The notes: a model not told the origin generated them from the sequence alone. 64,000 bases of DNA from Flammula alnicola (GCA_015499995.1 JADNRV010000089.1:163992-227991), one strand, 5' to 3'; shown: positions 38,155 to 50,342, counted from the stretch's first letter. Translations and numbers: made by a program.

Positions 38155-39805
38155 GACTTCTATATAGCGTGTAACCGTATAAATAAAGTGAATTTATGGC
38201 AGTGATTTTCATACAGTCTTTTCTGCCGCATACCCTTTTGTATACACATTTCTTATATAGTCCCTTCAAATATGTAGAATAGTTTTTATAATTTTTTAAA
38301 GAATTGCAAGCCGGGGTCAAACTGATGGCGAAGGTCCACTGCAGCCGATGCCCATCAGCGCCCACATTCCGATTACTTTTAAGTTTCGGTCAGGGTTTCC
38401 GGATATACTGGGTTTCTCATTACAATTATCCCTGGCGACAAGCGGATGGTTTTTTTTGAAAGCTGAGCTCGAAGGGGAGGTCATGCGCTGTCCGAGTAGC
38501 CGCATGATAGCGCCTATCACCGCCATGAACTTGAAAGACCGCAATAGAGAGGAGGATTCTAAGTTGAGAAACAGGATAACCCTGTATAAGCGATTATCGT
38601 CGCAGCGTCAGTACAGTAGTGTACGCGGTAGTAGTACCTGGCATATAATAATCCGCATTGGTGTTATGTACATGTAACTGCACATGCCAGTACAGCATCT
38701 TACTGCACATGGACAAGCGGGATGCTAAAAATAGGCTCGTCAAGAACGACCATCGAAACGTTTGATCTCAAAAAGTAGCAACCTGTGCACTGGGTGCTTT
38801 GTGCGGTAGAACTATGAGCACTATCTAGCTGAAATCGCAATTTCAAACACCACTAATTCAGCTTTTCTGGGAGGAAATCATGCATCGCACTTTCAAGGAT
38901 TCCGGTCGGCGGTCGCGGGTGCGGCCCTGAAGATACAGTTTGGGCATCGGAGTATGATGCGGTCGGACATTAGGCCACTACTTTTGTACAGGCGCCAAAT
39001 TAGCTGGCCGAACATATATATATATATATATACACACAAAAAATTCAACTATGGGTTTACGAAATGGATGCTCGGAAGGTGGAGCCAATGCAGGCGAAAC
39101 TCGCCATCGTAAACGCCATCCTGTGATTGACATGGAAGTAATCGAGGTATCGGATGTGGTATGCTGGATGTATGCCTACAGAGCAGGTCTCAGAGCAAAG
39201 GAAGCTCAGCTGCAGTTAAGAAGTTCAGTTCCCATCAATACACTGTATTCCCGAGGCTGTTGCATGGGCGCTTGATGCGTTGTAAATCTAATCTAATCTT
39301 TCACCTGCTTTATTACCTGATTTGGACACACGCGCCAAATTTGTGATTATAAATTTGTCAACTTCGTCAGTTTTGAATATTTTCCTTATCCCTCTGGTAG
39401 ATTTATTGTTCTCATCAAATGGTTTTTATTAGAGGGACAAGAATTCCGTGACATTTTGGGTGACGTGATCGACTTGTTCAAAAGTAGCGGCCTAAAGTCC
39501 GACCGCACCATAGTAGGGAGTGGTAATGAATTGGACGGCTGCAATGATACAATTAAATTACATATTCAGGTGCTCCTCCATGTCGCAGAAGGCTGTACTT
39601 TTTACGTAAACAGGCGATCATCAAACTGCCGTCTGGAGCTGAACGGGATGCTAAAATCGCGCCGTAAACCCTTACGCACATTTAAAAATAGGAGCACCCC
39701 CAGTTTAAAAGGCAAAGGTTTCCTCTGAACATTCCTCATATCAGCTGGTCTGACTTACCCACATCGACTGTACGGCAGGCCCTACACTCAACTAACGAAA
39801 CCACC
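38155..39805. repeat. Intergenic region with a TA microsatellite (about 39014-39033)
   Basis: About 1.65 kb without a recognised gene. An alternating TA run of about 20 nt followed by ACACAC lies at 39014-39038. Near 39285 is a double TCTAATCTAATCT, the reverse complement of the GATTA repeats at 44763 and 47560. Nothing else is seen. Confidence 0.45.
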
Positions 39806-40623
39806 ATGAAATTCCTGATCGTCTATGCCCTTCTCGGCTTTTTGACCGCCGTCACCGCCATTCCTTCCCAGTCCATCGAAGGGACCAACGACATTTCTCG
39901 TCGTGATTCCTGGAGCGACGACTCTCTTGCCGAACGCTACTATGAGGATGAAGACTCGCTCCAGGAACGAGACAATTTGTACGACGACGATTCCCTTGGC
40001 GCTCGATACTTGGACCCGTTCTATGAGCTAAGTGAGCGAGAGTATGAAGAGATCGAGGCCCGTCAGCTCGCACAGAGAGCATCACTTCAGGATCGACTGA
40101 ATACAGACAAAGACGTGAGTCCTTCGCACCTCGGCCTGGCGTACATTGTTTGTGGCGAGCTTTCTGATCTGACTTTTTCTGGACCACGTAGATGCGATCG
40201 CGATGGACCAAGGCATTAGCAGACAACTTCAGGGCTGGACACCCACACCTCAACTTCGTCGTTTGCCATACAGCCCACACGTACAACTTCAAGGGCACAC
40301 GAGGTGTCGATTGGGATCATTCGCATCAAGAGCTCAATGTGAGCTTCCTTCGAACAGTCGGGTCAGTAAAGCTTCTTCCTTTAGACTTGTCCTACTCTTT
40401 TCAACGTGAACGAACTGTTTTTCACATCGCATAGTTATGAAATATACTGGTTCAAGGAAGGTACATTCCACCGTATTGGGGATGGTGGATATCTCAACGT
40501 GCGTATTTCTCATCACACAGTCAGGATGCTGAATCGATATTTTACATGTAACAGTGGGCGTACACCGGTAATGTGCAAAGCACGTCTAATGGTGGAAAAG
40601 ACCTCGTGTTTGGGCCTATGTAA
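39806..40623 (+). CDS. Small secreted protein (uncharacterised)
   Basis: Exons 39806-40114, 40192-40361, 40435-40498, 40555-40623 give 203 aa with consistent phases. A clear signal peptide (MKFLIVYALLGFLTAVTA) is followed by a propeptide-like acidic region with SRR and repeated (D)DSL(A/G)(E/A)RY units (DDSLAERYY, DDSLGARYL). The C-terminal ~95 aa look globular (LNFVVCHTAHTYNF, GVDWDHSHQELNVSFLRTVG, YEIYWFKEGTFHRIGDGGYL), with a single Cys in the mature part. I do not recognise a family. Its size, secretion signal and local duplication fit a candidate effector or cell-surface protein; that is inference. Confidence 0.75.
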
Positions 40624-41069
40624 AGAATCAGTTGGGCCTCTAGCGACCCTGTCTAAATTACTGTTGTAACTCACGAATAATCATCCTCTCCGAGAAACCA
40701 ATCTCAGAGAGCCTTTTTCATGGGCATAAACATTCAATTGTCTGACATTTCGCCACCGCAAGAGAGTACATACATCAATTCCGCTATAAACAAGATTTTC
40801 TGCTTGAAAACTGCTCGACTCTCCGATTGCTCTCAGACACATAGCCTGGGATATCTTGCTCGGTGTCTTTGCGACACATTAAGAAATTCCGACGCAATTC
40901 CGACGAGAACCATATCATATCATCGATGAATCGGTAACGCGGTGATTGCCTGTACAGCGATCGCCATCGGTATCCAGGAGCGCTGATCAAGCGCTGAAGC
41001 GACCAGTCTTCCTCATAATCTTTACCAAGCGCTCTGGGCTTTATGATCGCTGGAGCTGCCATAGTGTGT

Positions 41070-41420
41070 CAGACTTCAACGCGCGCCAAGAACGCGATAT
41101 CTCGGACGACAACCACCTCGGCGCTCGATACTTGGATTCATCCTATGAACTGAGCGAACGAGAGTATGAAGCACTCGACGCTCATTCTGCGGCGGTCGCC
41201 ATAAGGGTGGCCGTTCAAGGAATAAAGTGGTCGTCGACCAAATCAACAGAGACAAGAATGTGAGTTCTGTGTATGGTATCGTGTTGGCGCACATTCCGCT
41301 GATCTCATTACATTCTGATTTTATCCATGTAAATGCGAGGAGAGTGGCCAAAACATATGGTGGATCAATTAAAAATAAGGTCAAATTCGACGCTAGTCAA
41401 TGGTCATCGGAGGGTTATGT
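41070..41420 (+). pseudogene. Degenerate neighbour copy of the small secreted protein
   Basis: About 450 bp past the intact gene, a second segment encodes RQERDISDDNHLGARYLDSSYELSEREYEALDA, matching the acidic repeat region of the first copy almost residue for residue, and INRDKN before a GTGAGT donor at the same place as LNTDKD in the first copy. No signal peptide in the right frame is found upstream, and the following exon matches only weakly (MRGEWPKHM against MRSRWTKAL). A tandem duplicate that has lost its ends. The exact limits are approximate. Confidence 0.6.
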
Positions 41421-41736
41421 ACTTCGCAAGGTTTTTTATGAGACAAGCAAAAGAAATCAAGCCTGTGCTACTGGACTACGTGGAGCGAGGAATATTTCGT
41501 CAAAAGATTTGCAAGAATCACGAGAGAGCGAGTCCAAACCGAGTCAAAATATAGCACAAAGTTTACCGTTCAGTTGCATATCAGCTTCACGTTACCTGAA
41601 GGCTGCAAAACGGGCCAACAACGCCTGCCAAGACGGCGTTATTGGCCAGTGTTACAGTCTCCTACATCTCTGTCAGGGACAGAGTAGGATAGTCAAAGGG
41701 ATACTCACCTTCCACAGAGGCATCACGGACGACTCC

Positions 41737-42882
41737 TCAAACTTGAATTTGCCTACTGAGTCTGTTGCTGAGGCTCTCGATATACCTTTCAACCGGCGTG
41801 ATGGCCGCAGCATTTTTTGTGCATCCTCCAGCCTCGATGTGCTGCGTCAGAGCAGAGACAAGCTTGAATTCGCGGCAGCACTGCGGACATTTGAACTCGT
41901 GGGCATCATGAGCCGGCGAGTTCAAATGTGCGTTGAGCCTGTCAATGGCGCGAAACTTCTTGCTGCATAGGAAGCAAACGTAATCTTTGCCGTTGAATGA
42001 TTCTTGCGTCGCTATATACGTGACTGTGGATGCGCTACCAGAAACGTTAGAGGGCCCTGAAATGCGGCGATTGATTGAAATGGTGTTGTTGACGTCCATG
42101 GTCTGAATGGCATGGGTGACATCGTGTCGAGAAATTTCGGGATGCGCCTTTCCCGACTCGACATGATGCGCAACGCCAGAGGCGCTCTTGAACTTGCACG
42201 AACAGTCCACAATCGGACAGGACAATGCCCGATTCTTATGAGCGAGGGAATTCGTGTGCTGGAGGAAGATAGGCGGTTAGATGAGATGTTTAAGGTGGTG
42301 CAGAAATAATAAAGGATTGGAAATAAGCACCTGGGTGAACGCAGTGGCGGACTTGAACTCCCGATCGCATTTTGAGCATCGATGGGACTCCCGGGGCTTA
42401 GGCGAAGATTTAGAAGGCTTAGGCGGGCGATGCGTGGAAGAAGCCTGCAAATGTGCGTCTAAAGCCACTTTACTGACAAAATGCCGGTCGCATTTGGCGC
42501 AATATGGTACGTCTTGTTGTGCAGAGACAGATTCCGTGGGGTCACGCCCGTCCATAGCGGCAGGCGATACCACCACAGAAGCTGTCGCTTGCTGTACCGG
42601 ACGTGCTACTACAAGCTGACCAGCAGACTGAGATAGCATGTAGAAGTGCAAATCGACGTGCTAAACAATAGGAGGGGTGATTATCTTGGTTAAGACTTTG
42701 TTATGAATGAATTGGATGCCGTCCCACACCTGCTGCAGAATGACAAGGTCGTTAAAGGACAATCCACATGATATGCAATAGAACGGGTTGGGCTGGTGCC
42801 CAAGGGAGCTGCAATGAAGGCTTAGAAGCCCAAGGGTGCCAAAGATTTGCCGGCAGGTTAGACAAGTATGAGGAACAGGCAT
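41737..42882 (-). CDS. C2H2 zinc-finger protein
   Basis: Minus-strand exons 42882-42730, 42660-42331, 42258-41737 give 334 aa, in phase. Seven fingers: CLTCRQIF...HCSSLGH, CISCGLSF...HVDLH, CAKCDRHF...HLQASSTH, CSKCDREF...HTNSLAH, CPIVDCSCKF...HHVESGKAH, CFLCSKKF...HLNSPAH, and a C-terminal CPQCCREF...HIEAGGC whose last ligand is Cys. This series resembles basidiomycete zinc-finger proteins presumed to bind nucleic acid; no other domain is visible. Both introns fall right before the first zinc-binding His of a finger (ILQQ then HVDLH; AFTQ then HTNSLAH), suggesting finger duplication with the intron. A longer open frame at 43315-42752 overlaps in another phase and has no motif. Confidence 0.8.
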
Positions 42883-43353
42883 CTCTCGAAATGTGAGGGT
42901 TTTGATGGACGGGGAAGAATGTGGGTGGATTGCGCACGATGTGATTTATCGCTTTCTTTATAACCAGATTCGACACTTCTTTTACGTAAGATGCGTTCCC
43001 ATTGTCGAACGCTATCCAAGAGGTGTGCACCGGCAATTGCCGGCATACAGGCTGGGGAGGGGGGGGGTCCCATCGTGGCTTATCCAAATAAAAAATTGAG
43101 GTGCATTTTTGGCAGAATAATACATCCAGAGGATTCTTATGAATTATTATGCACTGTTTCCATGGATTTACAGCCCACTTGAGCTCCCAGTGGCTTAACG
43201 GCAAGAATATGTCCGGATTTGAATGCATTATGTCAGCAATCATATCGGCCCGAACACGGTTAAGTAGCAGATCAGTTAGACTCGCTAGCCAGTCACGCTC
43301 GCGAGCTCTAGTCACAGATAGTCACAAGAGCACATGATTAAGCAAGGAGCGAG

Positions 43354-44157
43354 CTCGCGGGCAGCTTCGCCATACCCAGGGATTTCCTTCTGAGGCCGCC
43401 TGGGAAAGCGACCGATTTGCGATCAATTTTTAACCACGTGACCAAATAAGCCGAATTGAGACAAGTCTCGCGCGCCACCGAAAGTTCAGCCAAAGCTCAG
43501 CCAGAATAGTTTGCCTAAATAAGGCACTATTGGCATCTTTTTCTGAGATTTAGGACGAAAACCCTGGGCCCAAAAGCGCACAGATTTGCTTCCGGAACAC
43601 CCTGGGAATGACCAATTTTTCCTCGCGGGCAGCTTCGCCATACCCAGGGATTTCCTTCTGAGGCCGCCTGGGAAAGCGACCGATTTGCGATCAATTTTTA
43701 ACCACGTGACCAAATAAGCCGAATTGAGACAAGTCTCGCGCGCCACCGAAAGTTCAGCCAAAGCTCAGCCAGAATAGTTTGCCTAAATAAGGCACTATTG
43801 GCATCTTTTTCTGAGATTTAGGACGAAAACCCTGGGCCCAAAAGCGCACAGATTTGCTTCCGGAACACCCTGGGAATGACCAATTTTTCCTCGCGGGCAG
43901 CTTCGCCATACCCAGGGATTTCCTTCTGAGGCCGCCTGGGAAAGCGACCGATTTGCGATCAATTTTTAACCACGTGACCAAATAAGCCGAATTGAGACAA
44001 GTCTCGCGCGCCACCGAAAGTTCAGCCAAAGCTCAGCCAGAATAGTTTGCCTAAATAAGGCACTATTGGCATCTTTTTCTGAGATTTAGGACGAAAACCC
44101 TGGGCCCAAAAGCGCACAGATTTGCTTCCGGAACACCCTGGGAATGACCAATTTTTC
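43354..44157. repeat. Three identical tandem copies of a 268-bp unit
   Basis: Units 43354-43621, 43622-43889 and 43890-44157, each beginning CTCGCGGGCAGCTTCGCC and ending CCAATTTTTC. By eye they are identical. Each unit contains a CACGTG E-box (AACCACGTGACC) and CCCAGGG/CCCTGGG palindromic parts. Related GCTCGCGAGC palindromes flank the array (around 43300 and 44159). The minus strand of each unit opens a ~91-aa frame, a by-product of the repeat. Either a recent tandem expansion of a longer element or an assembly duplication. Confidence 0.95.
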
Positions 44158-44762
44158 AGCTCGCGAGCTAAGTTGTCGAGTTTACTCTCACAAACCACGT
44201 GCACTTAGTCTCACGTGTTGCGAAGCCGGATGGGGACGAGCCTACAGATCAGTCTTAGTTAGGAAGCTCTGTGATCGGCACGTGATAAATTATTTCCTTT
44301 TTTGTAACAGCTAGGGGAGGGTTGGCAAAGCCTTATCCAAATAAAAGTACCTCGTATATCTGAAAAAAAATTTGCATACCTCTTGACGCTATCATTAGTT
44401 TCCTGTCACGGTCGCAGCGAGGACTCCACGAGGAACACGGCCGCGGTTAGAGGCCCAATTCACTAAAGCAGTATCCCTCTTCTAGTGATGTCCTCCATGC
44501 CATTTCAATATGTATCCCGGAATCACGATGAGCCAAAAAGGACGATTTAACTTAGTTAACGGTTTAATCAAGGGCCCATGGTAGAAACGTACCGTACGCA
44601 CTAAACAAACTTGCAATTCGGTCCAATGAATAGGATGGCAATTTCTAGTAGTTAACGATCTGACCTCTGAGCCCGCTTCCTTAAGCTTGTACATAATTAT
44701 TTCGATCTGTTGGAAAGCACAAGTTGTGGAGAGAACGAACGATTTGCCCTGCGTTCGCGTAG

Positions 44763-44778
44763 ATTAGATTAGATTGAG
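44763..44778. repeat. GATTA tandem repeat, also at 47560-47575
   Basis: TAGATTAGATTAGATT occurs at 44763-44778 upstream of F-box3 and again at about 47560-47575 upstream of P450c. A shorter inverse version lies near 39285. The flanks share little else (both are followed within 40 nt by GTGTCAGC), so it may be a small dispersed repeat. Confidence 0.5.
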
Positions 44779-44998
44779 ATATGGCGTGTCAGCGCGCCTC
44801 GACATGGAATGCAACAACTTAACCTCCAACTTCTTGAACGTTATAACCCCAGTCCTTCTCAAATCGCTACCTTTTCTCTAAAACTTTCTATACAAGGACT
44901 CCAAAAATATCTGACCTCTTCTGACTGTGCTTTCGTCCGAATTCGGATTGACACGACATCCTTGTTGCAGGATTTTCGCCGTATATGTGGAACAGACG

Positions 44999-45849
44999 AT
45001 GGTGGGTCATTTTTTCCTCATGACCGCAGCTTCGTCGCTGACTCGGTTCTTGTTTTTGTATAGTTCCTTAACTCCCCTTTTAATAAGCACCTCCAGACCA
45101 ATTACGTTCCCTCGTGCATCGACGTCAGTCATGTCCAACAGGTTCTGCTTGAGCCGGAGGCAGAACTATCGAGGCTCAACGACCACTTATCGCATTTGAA
45201 GAGGCAGCTGGATGGCATGAAGAAGGAGAGGGACGAGCTGAAGGACAGTATCGATGAGCATTACCGCCTCCTTGCTCCTTTTCGCTGCTTAACTGACGAC
45301 ATGCTCAGAGAGATTTTCCTATGGTGTTTACCTGGTGATCATCAGGCAACGATGAGCGCCGAAGAGCCACCGGTCATCCTTGGCCGTGTCTGTAAGCGAT
45401 GGAAGTTTGTTGTATATCACACGCCCCGCCTCTGGGCTTCATTGCACATTGGCCTTCCCGTCGCCCCAAGTTTTGGGCGTGCCTTGTCCTCTCCACCAAT
45501 GCCCCCGGAGATTATAGAGAAAGCGACCTTGGAGCTCGAAGCCCGAGTTCAACTACACCAACGCGCCATTTCAGAATGGTTATATCGTTCTGGGAGCTGC
45601 CCACTTTCAATATCAATCCATCCCCAACCGAATAACCGTATTCAGCGGTATACCAAGGTTCAGTCCTACATCAACCTTATTCTCACCTTCGCCCACCGCA
45701 TGGGCAGCCTTGATATAACAGTGCCCCATGGCGACCTTTCTGGCCTGTTAGCCTCCATTCCTTTCACCGCCTTTCCAGTTCTCCGCGTTCTACGTTTGAG
45801 GTTCTCGCGTAGGGAATATCACGATCCCCAATATTCGCTGCTTAACTGA
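44999..45849 (+). pseudogene. F-box protein gene 3a, truncated at a chimeric junction
   Basis: ATG 44999-45001, intron 45002-45063, then FLNSPFNKHLQTNYVPS, coiled coil (LSRLNDHLSHLKRQLDGMKK), F-box FRCLTDDMLREIFLWCLPGD, GRVCKRWKFVVYHTPRLWAS and the first repeats down to YHDPQ. The frame is open throughout this part, but at 45834 the sequence jumps back to the F-box (TTCGCTGCTTAACTGACGAC) of another copy and a stop follows at 45849. The predicted product keeps the F-box but loses most of the substrate-binding C terminus. It is nearest to F-box1 in sequence. Confidence 0.75.
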
Positions 45850-47306
45850 CGACATGCTCAGAGAGATTTTCCTGTGGTGTCTACCTGACGATCATGAGGC
45901 AATTATGAGCATCAAAGAACCGCCGCTCATCCTTGGCCGCGTTTGTCAACGATGGAAGTTCGTTGTATACCATACGCCCCGTCTCTGGGCCTCATTACAT
46001 GTCGCCTTTCCCTTCGCTCCAAGACTTCGGCATGCCTCGCCCTCCGAAACACCCCTTGAGTTCCTGGAGAAAGCGACCTTGGAATTCGAAGCGCGAGTGC
46101 AACTACATCAGCACGCCATTTCAGAATGGTTATGCCGTTCTGGCAGCTGTCCGCTTTCGATATCGATCCACCCCAACATTGGTAGGAGGCACAGTCGGCC
46201 CAGTGCCAAGGTTCAGTCATACCTCAATCTCGTTTTCGCCTTCGCCCACCGTCTCTGCAGCCTTGATATAACGGTACCCCGTGACGACCTTTCCAGGCTG
46301 TTAGCTTCAATCCCCTTCTCCCCCTTTCCGATTCTCCGCGTCCTACGCCTGAGTTTCTCACATCGCATCACTCACAATCCCCAATGGATGAATAGTGGAC
46401 TGCTTAACGCTCAACACCTTTCCGTGTTGGAACTAGAATGTTTCCCATACCGCATCTCCATCACTGAAGTTGACTGGTCTCAACTCACCCATCTTGCCAT
46501 CTCTGAACCTGTCGATGTTCAGGACACACGGAAGATCTTCACTCGTTGTACACGACTACTCTACTGTTCTATCAACATATCCGATACCGGAACAGGCTTT
46601 CCCATGTCCACTCCCTTATCACTCCCTCATCTCGAAACTCTATTGCTTGTCGATTCGTGCGCGTTGGTGAATGTATTCGAATTTTTAGATGCACCTTCTC
46701 TTGGCATTGTATCTTATCACTCTATGTCTTGGCCAACGAACAGCCCACACTCGCCTCTACTCACTCTCTTATCCCACACGGCCGCACTGGTAACCGCATC
46801 GAACGCTTGACAATAGATGCTCAATACTATACCCTAGCGCATCTCGTGCTATGTTTCGCTTTTTAACACATTTCACGAATGGAGCTTGTCCTCTAGGTAC
46901 CTCGGGTAGTAACCCACCACGTTGTCATCGCCTTCAGGTTATCAACCTCAATTTAACATCTACGTTTGGTTTACCTCACCTCTCCGATGCTGATCTATTG
47001 CACTTTATCCGACAATGCATGATAGCCGCCGAAACCATCAAGTCGCACGTCGGACCTCTGACCAATGTCACTTTCGCGTCTCGTAATGAGATGGAGATGG
47101 ACATCCGTCCGTTCCTTCAGCAGTGTATCGAGGACGGCATGAAACTGGATCTCATATACCGCCTTGCAAAGCCATTCTTCACAATGCCCATATCGATACA
47201 TGCCCAGTCTCAGCTCATTCCTTCCTATAAGCCGACCCTCGGACAAGATGCATCTCTGGATGCCACTGAAGTTCTGAGCCGTATCTCGATTTGGCTGGCG
47301 GAATAG
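45834..47306 (+). pseudogene. F-box protein gene 3b, 5'-truncated and broken
   Basis: Begins in the middle of the F-box (RCLTDDMLREIFLWCLPDDH) fused to copy 3a. The sequence is closest to F-box4. It reads LGRVCQRWKFVVYHTPRLW through LETLLLVDSCALVNVFEFLD, then meets an insertion of about 8 nt near 46770-46780 that ends the frame at 46810. A ~10-nt loss near 46858 (after LVLCF) and a loss of about 84 nt after PLGTS (near 46903) follow, relative to F-box4. The C-terminal end also diverges (stop 47304-47306). No start codon of its own is available in a natural position. Confidence 0.8.
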
Positions 47307-48202
47307 TGAGGCATCTCTTCCCCTTGTACATCAGGTAGTCTTGGTCATCATTTTGGGAAGACTTTTCGGAGGAAGGGCAAGCAATAGATTCTCCCGCTGA
47401 GTAACCACTGGCAGCGCCACTTTAAGCTCAAGTTTAGCGTAGTTACAGGAATTGGGCTATTTCTTATGATGGTCGAAAAGTAGCATTCGATCAGGGCTTC
47501 CGGTTCTCAGCTCTACATGCTTCGAGCAGTCGCGAGTCATGTAGCGGTGCCTTCGAGTAGATTAGATTAGATTCTGATAAACGTACCTCACGTGTCAGCA
47601 TTTTGTGCAAATTTTTGGAAAGCGACAACCTCTTGTCTGCGACGCTTTGGCAACGCTACTCTACGCTACTTACTACTCTGGTATACTTAGCAGCTTATGG
47701 CACGGCCTTGACGCACCGGACTCCTGCATTCCGAGAGCATCCCATTGGAGTGCTCCATAGATGGATGTACTCCTACGCAAGCCTTCTCATGGGAAGTTTT
47801 GAGTCTGCTTCGCTCACGCGATGATCTTCTTCTGACTTCGGTGACCTAAATAACACCTCGTGCCTTCACGCGTTTAGACAATCTCATAGGTATCTATGAT
47901 CTCAAACGCGCTGAATCCACCTTGCACACAACACTGGGATCAGCAGGACTCGGAGAAACCTTTTTGGGGCCTTGTCCGCTCTATCATATCCAGGCTGTGG
48001 ATGGACGGCACTGAAGCGATAGTTGCTCAGATCCTTGGAGAACGGAAAGGCCTCTTGAGCGGCTGGATGGTGAGGTAAACGGAAGGAAAGAAACCGGTAT
48101 GCCGTTAAAGGAAGAGGTTGAGATTGGGTTTAAATGGCCGCAGTACGTGTTCAAACGCTCGTAATTCTTATCTGCCATCCTCTTCCTTGCAGTTTCAAAG
48201 CA

Positions 48203-50342
48203 ATGTCTATCGCTATGGATGGTGATCCCAGAACCGCAATATTTTCTATTGCCTTCGTCGCCCTTTTGGCCATAATTCTGAAGAATGCTTTTACTCGATG
48301 GATCGCAAATGCTAACCATGCGCCTTTTCCACCTGGACCAAAGCCAAAAGTTTTGATCGGCAATATGCTTGACTTTCCGTACCGTGACGCCTCCATACAC
48401 TATGTTAAGTGGGGAAAGAAGTACAACAGTACGTGAAATTGAAACTTTTGACATCGTGCTTGCAATGTTATTGAGTTCTCTGCGTACCGATTTAGGCGAT
48501 ATACTTCACGCAAGTTCTCTGGGAAACCATGTCGTTGTCCTCAATTCGCTCGCAGATGCGGAAGAGCTACTTGAAAGACGGGCCAGAATATATTCTGATA
48601 GGATCAACATGCCGATACTAGAGCTGTACGAACCTTCATCGTGATGAAATGTTACTGCGCAGTGCTAACGTTTGCTCGTAGAATGGGAATGGACAGAAAT
48701 ATCGCGTTCATGCCTCAGGGCACGGAATGGAGAAAGCACAGGAGAATCATGCAGCAGAACTTCCGTTTGGACACGCTCGCAACCCATCACCCTATCCAGC
48801 TTCGCAGAGTCCACGTCATGCTGAAAGGCTTACTCGAAAGTCCAGAACGGTTCCAGTATCACAACAAAGTGTACGTAGCCTTTATACTGTAATCGTCTTT
48901 CACTACTTAGTCTGATAACAGCCTTTCCATGTCGATACCAATGGCATCGATGTATGGGTATGACGCCGAATCTTTGGACGATCCCTTCATTGCTAGAGCC
49001 GCAAGATCTATCGATCTTGTAGGTTCCTTATTGGGTCCTACGTCCACTCGGATCATCATGATCCCCATCCTCGGACGTATACCAGCCTGGGTTCCTTGCG
49101 CTACCAGTCAGAAGATAGCGTTTGAAATCAAGAATATTCAGCACAAATTGAGAACCGAACCGATGGAGTTGGTTAGGAGGCAAGTGGTAATGACCCTTCC
49201 ATTTAGAATCTAACCGCTCTCGAATTGCTAACCTTTGTACAATAGCGGGAAGGGATTGCCGTCCCATCTGTTTTTTCAAATTTTGTCGAAGAGAAACTTG
49301 GAACCTCAGGTTACGAGGAAGAAGCAGAAGTTATTGGCCAGGTTGCGGTGACGATATATAGCGGTGAGTCAATACCTCGATTACTCGATCTTATTTCCAT
49401 ATTCTCCACCACCTTGATAGGCGCATCCGATACAACAGTCTCGGCCACTGGAACATTGTTCTACGCCCTCGCCGTACATCCCGAAATTCAAAGGAAGGCA
49501 CAAGCCGAAATCGACCGCGTGGTTGGACGAGATCGTCTCCCAAATTTCGAAGATCGTCCCTCACTGCCTTACATTGATGCAATGTACCGCGAGCTTCTGC
49601 GGTGGAGGCCTCCAACCCCGCTTGGTATTCCTCACTGTGTCAGGGAGGACGACCATTATAAAGGTTATTTCATCCCGAAAGGTACTGAATCCCAAGCTCC
49701 AATGCTCGCTCTATGGAATTGATATAATATGCAGGCGCCGTTATCTTCTCTAATATTTGGTGAGCGTTGAATCCGGAATCCCGGATTCGAATTTGTACTG
49801 ATTGCGCATGTGCATGAAGGGCCATGACGCACAACGAAAATGTTTATCCTGATCCATTCACTTTCAAACCTGAAAGATTTATTAACGAGAATGGAGAATT
49901 GAACGAAGATACTCGGGTTTTGACCTACGGATTTGGGCGAAGGTTAGCTTAATATCAAACCTCGAGTAATAACGGTATTGATTGTTGCATAGAATTTGTG
50001 CTGGAAAGCACATTGCTAGTTCCACGGTGAGTTTATGAATAAGAACAATAGCTTTAAACCCAGACATTCTTGCATACAGATGTGGCTCGTAATTGCATCG
50101 CTCTTAGCGTGTTTCGACATAGGCAAGGCGAAGGACGAGTTCGGGAAGGAGATTGAAATAGCAGACGATTTCGAAGACGTAACCGTGACGATGTAAGTGA
50201 AATTTCACGAAAGGTGGCAGAAAGATAACGAGCCCTTTTCAGCCAGAAGAAACCATTCCAATGCTCAATTGTGCCTCGATCTGAGACGGCGAGGCGCCTG
50301 ATCGAAGAAGCAGTCGCGAAGGAGAAACTACCTGCATTCTGA
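48203..50342 (+). CDS. Cytochrome P450 (copy c), intact
   Basis: Exons 48203-48428, 48496-48625, 48682-48870, 48922-49186, 49246-49363, 49421-49681, 49735-49759, 49820-49942, 49993-50026, 50080-50192, 50243-50342 sum to 1584 nt, 527 aa. N-terminal membrane anchor (AIFSIAFVALLAIIL), hinge FPPGPKPKVLIGNM, I-helix GASDTT from 310, ExxR E367/R370 (YRELLRW), KPERFINEN, and heme loop YGFGRRICAGKH with Cys448. An ER-bound class II enzyme needing P450 reductase; the family resembles the OrdA/CYP64-like multi-intron P450s common in Agaricomycetes. The substrate is unknown. This is the only complete, unbroken copy of three in the window and sits between F-box3 and Gfo/Idh-2. Confidence 0.93.

Noticed and set aside
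42752..43315. 187-aa open frame on the minus strand upstream of the zinc-finger start
   Set aside because: It overlaps the first zinc-finger exon in a different frame and has no motif. The zinc-finger reading with seven fingers and clean splicing explains the region.
43486..44204. Repeated 91-aa minus-strand frames (MAELSVARETC...)
   Set aside because: Identical frames spaced exactly 268 bp apart are a product of the tandem repeat, cross the unit borders and show no domain.
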